Origin: Myxocyprinus asiaticus
Taxonomy: Eukaryota > Chordata > Actinopteri > Cypriniformes > Catostomidae
Reading direction: 5' to 3'
NCBI RefSeq assembly: GCF_019703515.2
Contig: NC_059346.1
Location: 15,779,001 to 15,843,000, forward strand
DNA length: 64,000 nt
The position numbers and the translations under genes were made by a program. The notes under the pieces were generated by a model, which saw only the letters and a list, made by a program, of their open reading frames with translations, was not told the DNA's origin and ran no database searches. The first letter of the stretch is position 1, and the number at the start of each line of letters is the position of its first letter. Shown here piece by piece: positions 32,143-43,774 of this stretch.

Positions 32143-32151
32143 TCTCCACCA
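32135..32151 (-). promoter_or_regulatory. Primer-binding site, tRNA-Ala type
   Basis: The plus strand reads GCCCGCATTCTCCACCA one base from the LTR. This matches the 3' end of an alanine tRNA (acceptor strand ATTCTCC, then ACCA). The minus-strand transcript would therefore pair with that tRNA to prime reverse transcription. The tRNA match is from memory. Confidence 0.65.
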
Positions 32152-32152
32152 G

Positions 32153-32573
32153 TGTGACTAGATGAACGAGGCACAGACAATTATTCTCAAGTGCACAGTC
32201 CCACAGAGGGGGTGTTTTATTGTGACAATAAGCAAAAGGAGAACTTAATGGTGCATGGTGTCTTCGGTGCAAGGGTGGGGTGAGCGTGTCGGGTGTCTGT
32301 GTTCGTGAATCCAGTGTTTCGTGAAGTTTCCACAGAATGCGTGCGGTGATTGGCACTCACTCGTTGCTGGAGTCTGGAATTGAAAGAGAGAGAGAAGAGA
32401 ATTAGTGTCATGCTTTGGAGATGGTGTTCCATGTCTTCCTCTTCCTCCGCCGTTTAAATACCCTCCAGCTGATCGTTCGCAGGTGATGCCGATCAGCGTC
32501 TGCATTCCACGGTTGATTAGCAAATGAGCTCCAATTCCAGGGCGACGCTGAAACGCACGGGATACTCGCCACA
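32153..32573 (-). repeat. 5' LTR of the Gmr1-like element
   Basis: 421 bp, collinear with 27728-28149. Its gag-proximal edge has mutated from GCC to GTC (TGTGACTAG on the plus strand). Confidence 0.9.
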
Positions 32574-32578
32574 CACTG

Positions 32579-33963
32579 GCAGTCTGCTAATCAAATCTCT
32601 TTAATGAAGTAATGGGCAAGATGACTGATGAAACCTCGTTAGAAATCAGCTGAATAAGAAGCAGAATGATGCCCATAGAATTACACAATGGTGCTCTTGA
32701 TAATTCTCTCGCTTTCATACTCTCTCCCACTTGCTCTCTCATTCTCTATTTTAAAAGAAAGTCCTGTGGTGGTCTCATAGTATAGTGATGGTATCAGATG
32801 GTAATACCATGGTACTTTGCTTATTTTTGAAAGTCATTTTCCAGTAATACCTTAAAGTCTTGACTACAAGTTTTGAACATTTCAGTTGCTGTTGTCTTGG
32901 GAAAAAAGATACAGTTCATTGAAGTCATGTTGACCTTTTGTAATAACATGTCCCCAATACTTGGGACATATTGTCATATTATGGGATATGTTGTCACAGT
33001 GGTATTCTACTGTTTATTAATTGAGTTGATAAGAATGCCTTTTTTGAAACATGAAATACTGAAGTAAATAAAGCATCCTTTACAATATCTGTATTTAATT
33101 TCAATGCACCGAATGATTCATGATTCAAAATAATCAAATAACTGTTTTGACCAACAGAAATTGTAATTGATGCATTTTTATAAAATTACAACATATAAAG
33201 AACATGTGGCAACTTGCCCCGATATAAATATGCCAACATTTCTGAAAAATAGCATAGTCCTGAGAACACAGTTTAGCCTTTTGGTTAAAATCTACCTTCA
33301 TTATATAGTTAACCTAATTTATGACAGTTTTGAACAAGGTGTTTGAAACTACACTAGAAAAACAACTGTGCAATTGAACTTTTGACTCAAAATGGGTACT
33401 GCCATGATACATGCCTAAATGTGCAAAAAAAAAAAAAAAAAAGAAAGAAAGAAAATCATGGGATTAACATTGTACCATGTCCAAAAATACATGGCAGTAC
33501 CATGGTAATTTTGGCATTTTTTTGTTAATGCTCTGTCTTTCTCCTCCACATGTGTGTGTATCTGCCAGAAATGTCATTGACAGAACATTGCATGTATCAC
33601 CCTTTACTGACTCAACCCACAAATGGAGCTGCAGGAAAGCGTATCGCTTTGGGCCAGTTCTGATTGAGGTGATGCCGTGTGAGTTTTGGTAATTGTCCAG
33701 CGCCCCTGCAGTGCACTCGCACCGGCCCCAAAGACAGAGCAGCAACACAAGCTCCTCTCTGTCCAAATGACTTTTTTTCTCCAGAGAAAGGAACCACAGA
33801 CACTCACACATTCAAAGTAATTAGTCACAGCTGCACACAGGTGCACAAGTCCACCTCCCTCCCCCAGCGCTTGATCTATTCTTTTCTGTAAATTCCACTG
33901 TATAGCACAACACATCAGCTAATGTCCAGTTTAGAGGAGAAAACTAAAAAAATACAACAAAAC
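32579..33963. other. Unique sequence with an A-rich microsatellite
   Basis: No supported gene or repeat family apart from an A run passing into (GAAA)n at 33427-33452. Confidence 0.5.
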
Positions 33964-34080
33964 ATAGTTAAAGAATAGTTCACCCAAATATTAAAATTCT
34001 GTCAATTCTAGTCACCCTCATGTTGTTCCAGATCTATATGACTTTCTTTCATGGAACATAAAAGATTATTTTTTTGAATC
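33964..34080 (+). repeat. MITE end fragment (TTCACCC family)
   Basis: AGTTAAAGAATAGTTCACCC followed by GTCACCCTCATGTTGTTCCA and ATGACTTTCTTTCATGGAAC matches the left end of the palindromic family at 15639. Confidence 0.65.
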
Positions 34081-34099
34081 TATAAACGGTAGTGTAGGT

Positions 34100-34697
34100 C
34101 TAAAGTTTTGAAGTAAAGTCTTTATATAAAGAAAATGTATAGTCAGATTACTTCTTTTAACTTAAACTTGATTTTGTGAATAAGCTACAAACAATACATT
34201 CAATCATTAAGTCTCCTCACATTCATTCTCTCTCAGGGGAGGGGACTTTGTCTCCTCAGGTGTGAATCACATCAGTATTCATGATCATCCACGCCTCCTC
34301 GCATATGGCCTTTCTAACACTAAAAGTGTCTTACAAAAGTTAAATGACTATATTGTTTTGTATGAATGAGTGATCACATCATTTTTGTAGCAAAAACTCT
34401 AGGCTACAAGATCCAGTTCTCAAAAGTCTTGTGAACAAATGTTTAGTATGTGATATATCGCCTTACTTCAGTGACTTAAAATTTTAGTTTTTTCAAAAAT
34501 CAAGCATAAATGTTATTTTCTCAAAAATACAAACATATACATACATGTTGTTCACATATTATCGTAGCCCAGTTTGTGCTGAATACAGTGTTATCGGAAG
34601 TTAGCCATTAATATGTTTTTAAGCAACTGAAAAAGCACAAATGTCAAGGCATGTCAAAACATCTCCAGGGCCCAAAACACCCTCAGACCCCAGAGGG
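34100..34697 (-). mobile_element. piggyBac-like non-autonomous element, far end missing
   Basis: The right end reads CAGACCCCAGAGGG followed by TTAA (34698-34701). In complement this is TTAACCCTCTGGGGTCTGAGG, the TTAA-CCCT start expected of piggyBac ends. The adjoining CTTGACATTTGTGCTTTTTC and TTAGCCATTAATATG are, from memory, part of a common fish repeat. The left boundary is not seen; 34100 is approximate. The TTAA coincides with one present at the same place in L1 copy D. Confidence 0.65.
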
Positions 34698-35590
34698 TTA
34701 AGTGCCTCCCAAGCCACGCCCACAGAGGATACTGAGGACCAGTTGGTCAACATATAGACATTGATTTCAGCCTTTTGCATTTGTTGGAATTCAGGATTTT
34801 GCAAAAGGGATACATTAAAGCGCCAACTTTATGATTTCCTTTTCTCCATATGTGGCAACACCTCTAAACACACCAGGGCGTGATCTGAGGCTAAAATATT
34901 TCCAATTGAGCAATCAACAACAGATGAAATGAGGGACTTAGATATATATATGTAAAAAAAATAATATTCTAGAGTAAATCTTATGGACTGATGAAAAAAA
35001 TGTATAGTCCCTACCAGATGGGTTCAAAGTCTCCAAATATCTGTAAGACCAAGATTTATACACATCCCGTGAAGTGTCAGTGTTGCTCTAGGGGGCTTGC
35101 ACACTTTTGCTTCACTAAGATCAAGGACATAGTCCATCAAAAGATTAAAGTCTCCTCCCAATATCATGAGGGGTGCCAGAGGCTTGCAACATCTCTTCAA
35201 GATCTATAAAAAAGCCCTTATCATCAAGGTTAGGTGCATAAATATTAGCCAAAATAAGACTTTGCCCCTGAATTTCAGCTAAAACAATAATGACTCTTCC
35301 TAATTTATCTTTACTCTGTTTGAGGCATTTGAATTGTTGATGTTTACTTATCAGTGTAATGACTCCCCTGCTCTTACTCGAGCTAGCACTATAAAAAAAA
35401 AAATGCCCACCCATAACTTTCCACATTTTTCAACTTCCTGCAGAGAAAGGTGCGTTTCTTCAAGAAACACTTTATCATATTTCTTACGCTTAAGAAGATA
35501 AATAAACTTCCTTCTTTTTATGGGGTACCCAAACCCATTCACATTCCACATGGAGAGAGACAATCCACTCATATTAACATTTGACATTTT
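34698..35590 (-). pseudogene. L1 ORF2 endonuclease, copy C
   Basis: It begins MSNVNMSGLSLSMWNVNGFG at 35587 and continues with FLEETHLSLQEVEKCGKLW. After shifts it reads KDKLGRVIIVLAEIQGQSL and LANIYAPNLDDKGFFIDLEE. The EN core and the linker to SSVGVAWEAL (34710-34730) follow with several breaks. A TA run near 34944 interrupts it where copy A has its long TA repeat. Confidence 0.8.
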
Positions 35591-36139
35591 GACATATAAG
35601 AAAAAATAGATTGTGTGTCAAAAACAAGATTATAAAGACTACATTCCAACATTAGTGCAACCATTAGAACCTGAACATCCCCCAGAACCAAACAAACAGA
35701 AAAAAGAAAATCATGCACATTGACCCCACGCACGACAGTGCCAACTGGCGCCCATCCCTCCAAACTCAAACAGTCCATGTACGCCTACGAGAACCCCCAC
35801 GACAACTTTGCCGTTGGATTACTCAAATCAGACAGAATTACATGGCAAAAGATAATCTATGAAACAAACTCCAGCCAATAGGTGGAATAAACACAAAGAG
35901 CATGTAGATTCATCTATAAAACTGTCCTGAAGGTGTGTTACTCTACAAAATAAACTCCAGCCGCTAGGATGAACCAGCACAAAAAAAGTGCACAGTTTCC
36001 TCAAACAGTCAAGCGAATGTTCAGAGAGCCGGTCCACTCGGCTGCATCGTGAGTACCACAAAATGACTTACTCCATTGACTTTATGAAGGACATCGCTTG
36101 CTGTGGGCATGTGAATGTTTTATGGCCATCTTTAGCATC

Positions 36140-36900
36140 TATTCTCAATTTGGCCAGGAATATCAGTGCAAAAGCAAACTTCCGTTGATGTAAAAGTTTC
36201 TTGCATTCCTTGAATCGATCATGCTTCTCTCTTGTCGAATTCGCAAAGTCTGGGAACAAGAAAATGCTGTGGTTCTTCCAAGAATGCCTTTACTCCTCGC
36301 CTCACGTAACATAAATCTTTATCGGATGATCTTAGAAATTTGGCCAGAATTGATCGGGCCTGCCTCCCTTCACGGATCGCCGAACGGGAACCCTGTGAGC
36401 TCGCTCGATTTCCAGTTTATGGCCTGCTATGTTGAGCAGATTCAGAAAGAGCCTGTCCACGAATTTCACCATATCCTGTCTTGCTTCGCCCTCTGGAATT
36501 CCAACAATACGGACGTTATTCCACCGGCTACAGTTCTCCATGTCCTCCAACTTCTCCCAGATACACTCCAAATCCACCTTGGTCGCTAGCGGATTAGCAG
36601 ATCATTCCCTCTCCGATGACTCCAGGTAATCGATCCGTTTCTCGAAATCCCTCACTCTTGCAGCCACATCGGTGAACTTCGCCTCCATGGCAGTGATCGA
36701 TCGACGTATCACAGCAAGATCCTCCAAGTTAGCAACAACCTTCGTCAGCATTGCTGACATATTTAACATCTCTCGCCGCATTTATCACACTTCCCTGACT
36801 AAATCGACTCCCTGGCTCATGGCATCAGCTTGAGCACGTAAGTGTATTTTAATGTCTCCAGAGCCCGAGGATTTTGAATTCTTTGACATATTGTACTCCT
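36140..36900 (-). pseudogene. L1 ORF1, copy C
   Basis: The N-terminus is MSKNSKSSGSGDIK (near 36890). The RNA-recognition part reads LEDMENCSRWNNVRIVGIPEG and LEIERAHRVPVRRS at 36400-36570. In L1 elements this protein forms a coiled-coil trimer and coats the RNA. Stops near 36780 and elsewhere break the frame. Confidence 0.75.
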
Positions 36901-37025
36901 AGAACAGCTATGGAACCGAGTGTATCGAATCTCACCAGTTTATATCATTAAAAGTGTTAAAACTAGCAAAGTATGCAGAGCTCACCGTTCACACGTCCGA
37001 TCCTTGCATGGCATCACGTGACTCT

Positions 37026-38410
37026 ATTCACTGGTTTCTTATTGGGAGTCACTATTTATTTATTAGCTTATGCTATATAGATCTCATTAACACACACATG
37101 TCAGTGCATACATGCTATGTACAACCATTCTAATGCAATTTATTTAGATATGTTTGATTGTCTTCACAAACATGTCCCAAATCTCATCTATGCACAAATA
37201 GACATCTAAAGAAAATAACAGAACCTAATTCAATTTAAATGTATTAATAATGAAAGGACTGTATTAGACCTAAACCACAAAAACAATATTTGTTAATATA
37301 TATTAATGTTTAATGTTCAGACCCTTTCAAATAAGTCAGTTTAGCCAATGTAAAATGCTTTTCCTACCTGAGGGACAATTATTTTCCCAATAAGAATTTG
37401 GGGGAAAAGCTTTTACATTCTTGAACCATTAAAAAAATTTGAATATCAGTTAAATACCAGTTAAGTTTTCCATTAAATATGTTTGTATGTATCTCTGCCA
37501 GGGCCATAACCACCATAGACATTGAAGGGGGTTTGCCCATGTCCCAATATTCAAATAATTGTTATTATAGATCAATATGGATTTTTCAAAAGCCATGTCC
37601 TAAACTATTACAATTTGTCCTCCCTAGTCCTGAATATGTTGTTATCACTTTGGTCTATGCAATGCTTATATGAAATTACTGGCATCCATTGGTCCCTTCA
37701 GAACAATCTGAAGTCATCAGTACACTAGTGTGGGCAGGAATGCTCCTTACTGAGTCAGCATTACAGATCTTATTGTCCCAGTTCTGACACTGCTGTTGAA
37801 AAAGAAATTTATGCACGTTTGCAAGTTTGTTCGGCCATTTTATTTATGAGGCCCAGTGTCTCGGAGGAATCTGAACAGTACTGCACAGAGTATTTTCTTA
37901 TTGTTGCCCAGCACCAGTGCAATGTAAGCAGAGATTTTATGACTGGCCTGCTAATGCACATATAGCAGGCAGTAAAAGAACAGCACATTTTTAAATCAAG
38001 TGGATAGCAGAAGTCTCAAAGTGATTGGTAAAGTATAATGTATGGATGGTGATCATTACAATGCAAGAGCAAAGATATACTTTTTTACAGTGCCCTTTTG
38101 CAGTTGTCTTGCTTTTATTTTCATATCCTATAAATTGATGTTGACAGTGTAAGGAAGCATGCATCTCCAAATGCTGTTAGCACTGCACAGACCGACAACA
38201 CATTAACCATTAATCATACAATCACAGGCACACACTGCTGACCTTCAGAATTTCAAAATACAAACACTATTTATTTATAAAGCAACACAACTTAGACAAT
38301 AAGGCATGAATAATATGTAAGAAAAGTGGCTGCATATATAATAGGATATGTACACTTTGTGGTTTCTTATTATAGTTCTCTTCTCTTGCATGCCTTCTTT
38401 TTAATATATA
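37026..38410. other. Unique AT-rich sequence
   Basis: No recognisable repeat, coding frame or RNA. Confidence 0.5.
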
Positions 38411-39411
38411 CAATCACTCAACACTTTAATAGGAACACTATGGTCCTGATAAAGTGCCCGGCATGGTTTTCTGCTGTTGTAGCCCATACGCCTCAAGGTT
38501 CGACATGTTGTGCATTCTGAGATGCTATTCTGCTCACTACAATTGTACAGATTTGTTTTTTTCATATGCTAACAGTTACCAATAAGAACAAACTCTTAAA
38601 GATAACTAATTTAGCGAGAAAAATTATTGGTATTCCTACCCCTAATTTATCGGACTGTGTCATTTCATATACGCTCCGGAAGGCACATAAAATTTTAAAT
38701 GATCCAGACCATCCACTTTATCAGTATTTCATCCTCCTTCCTTTTGGTCGCAGGTATAGACTACCAATGTGCAGAAAGGCCAGCTATGGTAGGAGTTTTG
38801 TTCCTATGGCTATACAAGCTTTAAACACATAGGTTATCAGCCATTGTGATGCCATCTTATGCTCTGGCACTCATTGTATGATCTTGTTTTTTTTCTTCTC
38901 TATGTTTGTGATTGTTTTGATGGTTTATATGTATGGTGTTGTTGTGTTTATGCTTTCTACACACCCACGGTGGAAACAGATAAATAATCTATCTATCTAT
39001 CTGAGTTCCCGTAGCCTTTCTGTCAGCTTGAACCAGTCTGGCCATTATCCACTGACCTCTCTCATCAACAAGGCTTTTCTGTCCACAGAACTACCACTTA
39101 CTGGATGTTTTTTTGTTTTTGGCACCATTCTGAGTAAACTCTAGAGACTGTTGCATGTGAAAATCCTAGGAGATCAGCAGTTATAGAAATACTTAAACCA
39201 GCCTGTCTGGCACCAACAATCATTCCATGGTTGAAATCACTGAGATTAATTTTTTTTCCACATTCTGATGGTTGATGTGAACATTAACTGAAGCACAACC
39301 TGTATCTTGACCTGATTTTATGCATTGCACTGCTGCCACACGATTGGCTGATTAGATAATCGCATGAATAAGTAGGTGTACAGGTGTTCCTAATAAGGTG
39401 CTCAGCGATTG
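38411..39411. mobile_element. TA-flanked non-autonomous DNA element with a LINE fragment inside
   Basis: The left end CAATCACTCAACACTTTAAT and right end ATTAGGAACAC-type complement (GTGTTCCTAATAAGGTGCTC, then AGCGATTG) form inverted ends of about 28 bp, each next to TA. Excluding 38551-38996 the element is about 560 bp and non-coding. The Tc1/mariner superfamily is suggested by TA only. Confidence 0.7.
38551..38996 (+). mobile_element. LINE 3' end fragment with (ATCT)n tail
   Basis: The open frame from 38566 reads KITNLARKIIGIPTPNL, LRKAHKILNDPDHPLYQYF, LLPFGRRYRLP and SFVPMAIQALN. This block closes many fish CR1/Rex1-type LINE proteins. After the stop there is about 150 bp of 3' UTR and an ATCT tail. 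It is strongly 5'-truncated, as is usual for LINE insertions. Confidence 0.75.
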
Positions 39412-39545
39412 TAGGTAATACATTTATACCATAAACACACCTCTATTTCCTTTATTAATAACAATTTTTACACACTTTACAGTTTTACCTCTTTATCTTT
39501 TTTGTCTCTTGTTCTACTGCTACTTTTTTTACAATTATATAAATA

Positions 39546-40749
39546 CACTGGCGGCCAAACTTTGGAATAATGTAAAGATTTTGCTCTTATGGAAAGAAAT
39601 TTGTACTTTTATTCACCAAAGTGGCATTTAACTGATCACAATGTATATTCAGGACATTAATAACGTGAAAAATGACTATTACAATTTGAAAAAAAAAAAT
39701 TTTTCAGAACTTCTTAAACTACTTCAAAGAGTACTCATCAAAAAAATCCTCCATGTGCAGCAATGACAGCTTTGCAGATCCTTGGCATTCTAGCTGTCAG
39801 TTTGTCCAGATACTCAGGTGACATTTCACCCCATGCTTCCTGTAGCACTTGCCATAGATGTGGCTGTCTTGTCGGGCACTTCTCACGCACCTTACAGTCT
39901 AGCTGATCCCACAAAAGCTCAATGGGTTTAAGATCCATAACATTCTTTTCCAATTATCTGTTGTCCAGTGTCTGTGTTTCTTTGCCCACTCTTAACCTTT
40001 CTTTTTGTTTTTCTGTTTCAAAAGTGGCTTTTTCTTTGCAATTCTTCCCATAAGGCCTGCACCCTTGAGTCTTCTGTTTACTGTTGTACATGAAACTGGT
40101 GTTTAGCGGTTAGAATTCAATGAAGCTATCAGCTGAGGACATGTGAGGCGTCTATTTCTCAAACTAGAGTCTCTGATGTACTTATCCTCTTATTTAGTTG
40201 TACATCTGGCATTCCACATCTCATTCTGTCCTTGTTAGAGCCAGTTGTCCTTTGTCTTTGAAGACTGTAGTGTACACCTTTGTATGAAATTCAGTTTTTT
40301 AGCAATTTCAAGCACCGTATAGCCTTCATTCCTCAAAACAATGATTGCTGACAAGTTTAAGAGAAAGCTTTTTTTTTCTTGCCATTTTTGACCTAATATT
40401 GACCTTAAGATACGCCAGTCTATTGCATACTGTGGCAACTCAAAAACAAACACAATGTTAAGTTTAATTTAATGAACCAAATAGCTTTTAACTGTGTTTG
40501 ATATAATGGCAAGTGATTTTCTAGTACCAAATTAGCAATTTAGCATGATTACTCAAGGATAAGGTGTTGGAGTGATGGCTGCTGGAAATGGGGCCTGTCT
40601 AGATTTGATCAAAAATGACTTTTTCAAATGGTGATGTTGCTGTTTTTTACATCAGTAATGTCCTGACTATACTTTGTGATTAGCTGAATGCCACTTTAGT
40701 GAATAAAAGTACCAATTTCTTTCCATAAGAGCAAAATCTGTACATTATT
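39546..40749 (-). mobile_element. Tc1-like transposon, internally deleted family, copy 2
   Basis: TA then CACTGGCGGCCAAACTTTGG marks one end. The other ends at CAAAATCTGTACATTATT without its last 20 or so bases. It is the same family as 9572-10773, with the same jump from ...NWKR to MDLKPIELLWD (39930-39960). Transposase relics lie at 39738-39953 (CKVREKCPTRQPHLWQVLQ) and 40235-40453 (HTH). Confidence 0.88.
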
Positions 40750-41832
40750 AAAGGAATCTGGTCAAATCTCTGTGCGTAAAGGGCAAGACGAAAACCACTT
40801 CTGAATGCACGAGATCTCTAATCCCTCAGATGTCGCTGTCTTAAAAAACGGCATTCAACTGTAATGGATATCATGAACATGGGCTTGGTATAACTTTAGT
40901 AAACCTTTGTTAGTCAACACCACTCGCTGCTGCATCCACAGATGAAAGTTAAGGCTTTACTATGCAAAGAAAAAGCCCTACATAAACACTGTCCAGAAGT
41001 GCTGCCAACTTCTCTGGGTTCAGTCTCATCTTAGATGGAAAGTAGAGCAGTGGAACTGTGTTTTTTGGTCAAAAGTTTTTTGAAAAACACAGCCATCGTG
41101 TTATTCGGGCCAAAGAGGAAAAGGACCATCCAAGCTGTTATCAGCGTCAGGTCCAAAAGCCAGTGTCTGTATGGGCCAGGGGTATGTCAGTGCCCATGGC
41201 ATGGGTAACTTGCACATCTGTGAGAACACCATAAATGCAGACAGATATGTTCAGATTTTGGAGCAACATATACTGCCATCCAGTACTGTCTTTTCCAGGG
41301 ACATCCCTGCATTTTCCAGCAGGACAACTTCAAACCACATACTGCCTGGATGTCAAGTGCATGGCTGTGTAAGCAGAGAGTCTGGGTGTTAGATTGGCCT
41401 GCCTGCAGTCCTGACCTGTCTCCAATTGAGAATGTGTGGTGCATTATTAAGTGCATAAGATTGCAACGAAGGCCCTGTACAACTGTGCAGCCAAAGACCT
41501 ACATAATGGATGAATGGGGGAAAATTCCACTTTCTAAACTTGACAAACTTGTGTCTTCAGTGCCCAAATGCTTAATATGTGATATTAGAAGAAATGGTGA
41601 TGTTTCACAGTAGTAAACACTCGACTGTTCCAACTTTTTTGGAGTGTGTTGCAATCATCTGATTTGAAATTACTGTACATTAAAAACATACAAACAATGA
41701 AACTCACAGGATAAAACATGTGTAGTTGTAGAGCTTTCAGTATAGCAAAGGGTGATTATAATTTACAAATCACTAATTTTTGTTTTTATTGGCATTTTTC
41801 ATACTATTCCCACTTTTTCGGAATTGGGGTTG
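40750..41832 (+). mobile_element. Second Tc1-like family, 5'-truncated
   Basis: The right end GGAATTGGGGTTG is followed by TA (41833-41834), a common fish Tc1-type end. The left end is missing; the sequence starts in mid-transposase exactly where the neighbouring element stops. The sequence includes HGMGNLHICENTINADRY at about 41196. Confidence 0.8.
40760..41613 (+). pseudogene. Tc1-like transposase relic
   Basis: HTH remnants lie near 40770-41000. The catalytic part shows VSAHGMGNLHICENT (41183-41230) and a shifted FQQDN-type block (near 41318). LDWPACSPDLSPIENVW (41392-41440) has the catalytic Glu, and LDKLVSSVPKCL is near the C-terminus. Multiple shifts make it inactive. Confidence 0.8.
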
Positions 41833-41834
41833 TA

Positions 41835-43774
41835 CATTAATACATACATCAATATATTTTATAAATATATTCATTATTTATTGTTGTTATTTAATTGTAT
41901 GTTGTATAAAGTTTGCTATATGTTCAGTCATTTGTCTGTTGCTACAGTAATGTACCAATGAATGTTGTTTTAGTGATGCAAAGAAGCATCCAAGTAAGAA
42001 CTTAATTGTAATTGCACTATACTCTGTACATATGACACTAAATCATTGAGTGTTTCCTTATGTTCTTGGCAGATGCTCTCTTACCCAACTAACAATCAAG
42101 AAAGAGCAAAGAAAATGTTATATTTCTGTGGAGATTACATTGTTATAATTACTTGATAGTTCTGCTCATAGAGCATTCAATGAGAACACATGGAGTTTTT
42201 ATCTCTGTCTGAATAGTGCACTTGAGGATGTAGTATGTACCTTTCTTTCAGGTTATGTGAGCACTGAAGAGGATCTGTTGTCTGGAGGTTGTTTCCTGAC
42301 ATTCATTATTAATTTCATATATTCACAATCGACCTGCTGTTGAAAATCCTGCACTGTCTGGGACCCTGAATGACAGCGATTTTCTGCATGTGTTTGAATG
42401 AAAGGGGGTCTGCTGTCAAATTTCAAATTACACAGTACTGCTACTCAATTTAATGCATTTAAAATGTTTATAGTATATTGCTGAGAGTGCTTGAATATAT
42501 GAAAATGCTCTTCGTCTGGATTTTAAGGTCATTTTATGTTAAAAAATAATAATTCAGACCTTATTTGCTCAAAATAGTATCCCTTATTCAATCATTTCTA
42601 AGAATTGGCTGCAAGGTAGAGTGGCAATTGGCCTAAAATGCATTTAAAATTTGGCCTCTGCCTTTATCTTTGTATTGACCAAATAAAAGATATTCTGTGT
42701 TTAAAATGAATTAATGTAAATGGAAGAACAAAACATACAGAATAGTGAGAGAACTGAACTGACAGCCACGTAATGCAATTCTTAGACTGATCTCAGGGCT
42801 GTCTTCTAATCTTCAGACGTCCATGCCAAGATAGAAGAGGAACATTCTGAAACTCCAAACAATCACTTTATTTGAAAGCCTGAACCTGAGAAACGGCCAC
42901 CCTGTGCGATTTGGTCTGACTCCCCTCTGATTCCTCTAAAACCAGCCTACAGAGCAGAAATAAAAAGAAACTTTAATGAAGAGGAAAGGAATCCAGGAAC
43001 AATGGGAGATAAGTATCTTGCTTAGAGGGATGAAGCTACAAAGATTATGATGGCAGGGTGAGAGAGTGAATTCAACAGAGTGTTCTCTCTATAAAAAGAA
43101 AGACAGATAAAAACGTTGAATAAAAGTAAATAAAAAAAAAAAACATAAAAGATGACTGCTATGACCACAGCTGATGGTTGGTACTATGGAGAGACACAGT
43201 GTGCAAAAAAAGAATGTGTGAGACACATAGAGAAAGGGCCAAATCAGACATTCTCACTAATAAGATTGGGGGTTTGAGGATTTCTTGGAAGTCTCAAAGG
43301 AGGAAGAGGAGAACGGGAGGCAAACTCCCCCCACTGGTGCAACATCACAGGGTGCAGCTTTTTTTCTTACTGCCCCCCTCCAGGTTTGGAAGTAGAGATG
43401 CAGAGACACAAATACGATGAGTGGAAGGAGGTGGGGGTATGCGTTCTGAGATCTTAACCAGTAGGTGGTCTTCATTTAAACTCTCAACCCCTTTCCTTCA
43501 CACTGTATTACTGCTCATATGGGTGAGGCAGATAATAAAATGCCGTAGTAATCCATAATCCGACAGAGACCTCAGCGAAGTAGAGGAAGGTGTAGTCAGA
43601 CCTGTGCAGAGGGGCACTGCAATAATTTCAGAGAAAGAATTTAGATTTACATTCATAATTTGGTTCTTTGTGAACACTTAGCATCACTTACTGTAACAAA
43701 GTTGTGCTCATATGATACTAGCAGTATAGATTGCAAAGGAGAGACATGCACATCATAAAGAGTTGATATATATA
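41835..43774. other. Unique sequence
   Basis: No gene or repeat family is supported. A pyrimidine-AG site near 42251 precedes a short open stretch, but no donor follows it. Confidence 0.45.

Larger units (their letters stand above)
27728..32573 (-). mobile_element. Gmr1-like Ty3/gypsy LTR retrotransposon, nearly complete, degenerate
   Basis: Two direct LTRs (27728-28149 and 32153-32573) bound 4.0 kb of internal DNA. Reading on the minus strand the order is 5' LTR, primer-binding site, gag with a SCAN-like block, protease, integrase, reverse transcriptase, RNase H, polypurine tract, 3' LTR. Integrase before reverse transcriptase is the copia-like order known for the Gmr1 lineage of Ty3/gypsy elements. 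The LTRs differ at roughly 30-35 positions by eye (about 8%), so the insertion is old. Several stops and shifts, a DSG to DSR change in protease, and a deletion in RNase H show that it is inactive. Flanking CACAG (27723-27727) and CACTG (32574-32578) may be a mutated 5-bp duplication. Confidence 0.92.
34698..37025 (-). mobile_element. L1-clade LINE, copy C: 5' end, ORF1 and endonuclease
   Basis: The complement starts at the right with the shared L1 5' end (GAGTCACGTGATGCCATGC, 37025 leftward). It passes through ORF1, an inter-ORF region and the ORF2 endonuclease, then stops at the TTAA where the piggyBac-like element begins. The rest of ORF2 is absent from the other side, so the 3' part was lost or lies elsewhere. 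Sequence order matches copy D (58060-60903). Confidence 0.85.

Noticed and set aside
42240..42360. Acceptor-like CTTTCTTTCAG followed by a short open stretch (STEEDLLSGG)
   Set aside because: No donor follows before the stop, and nothing supports a protein.
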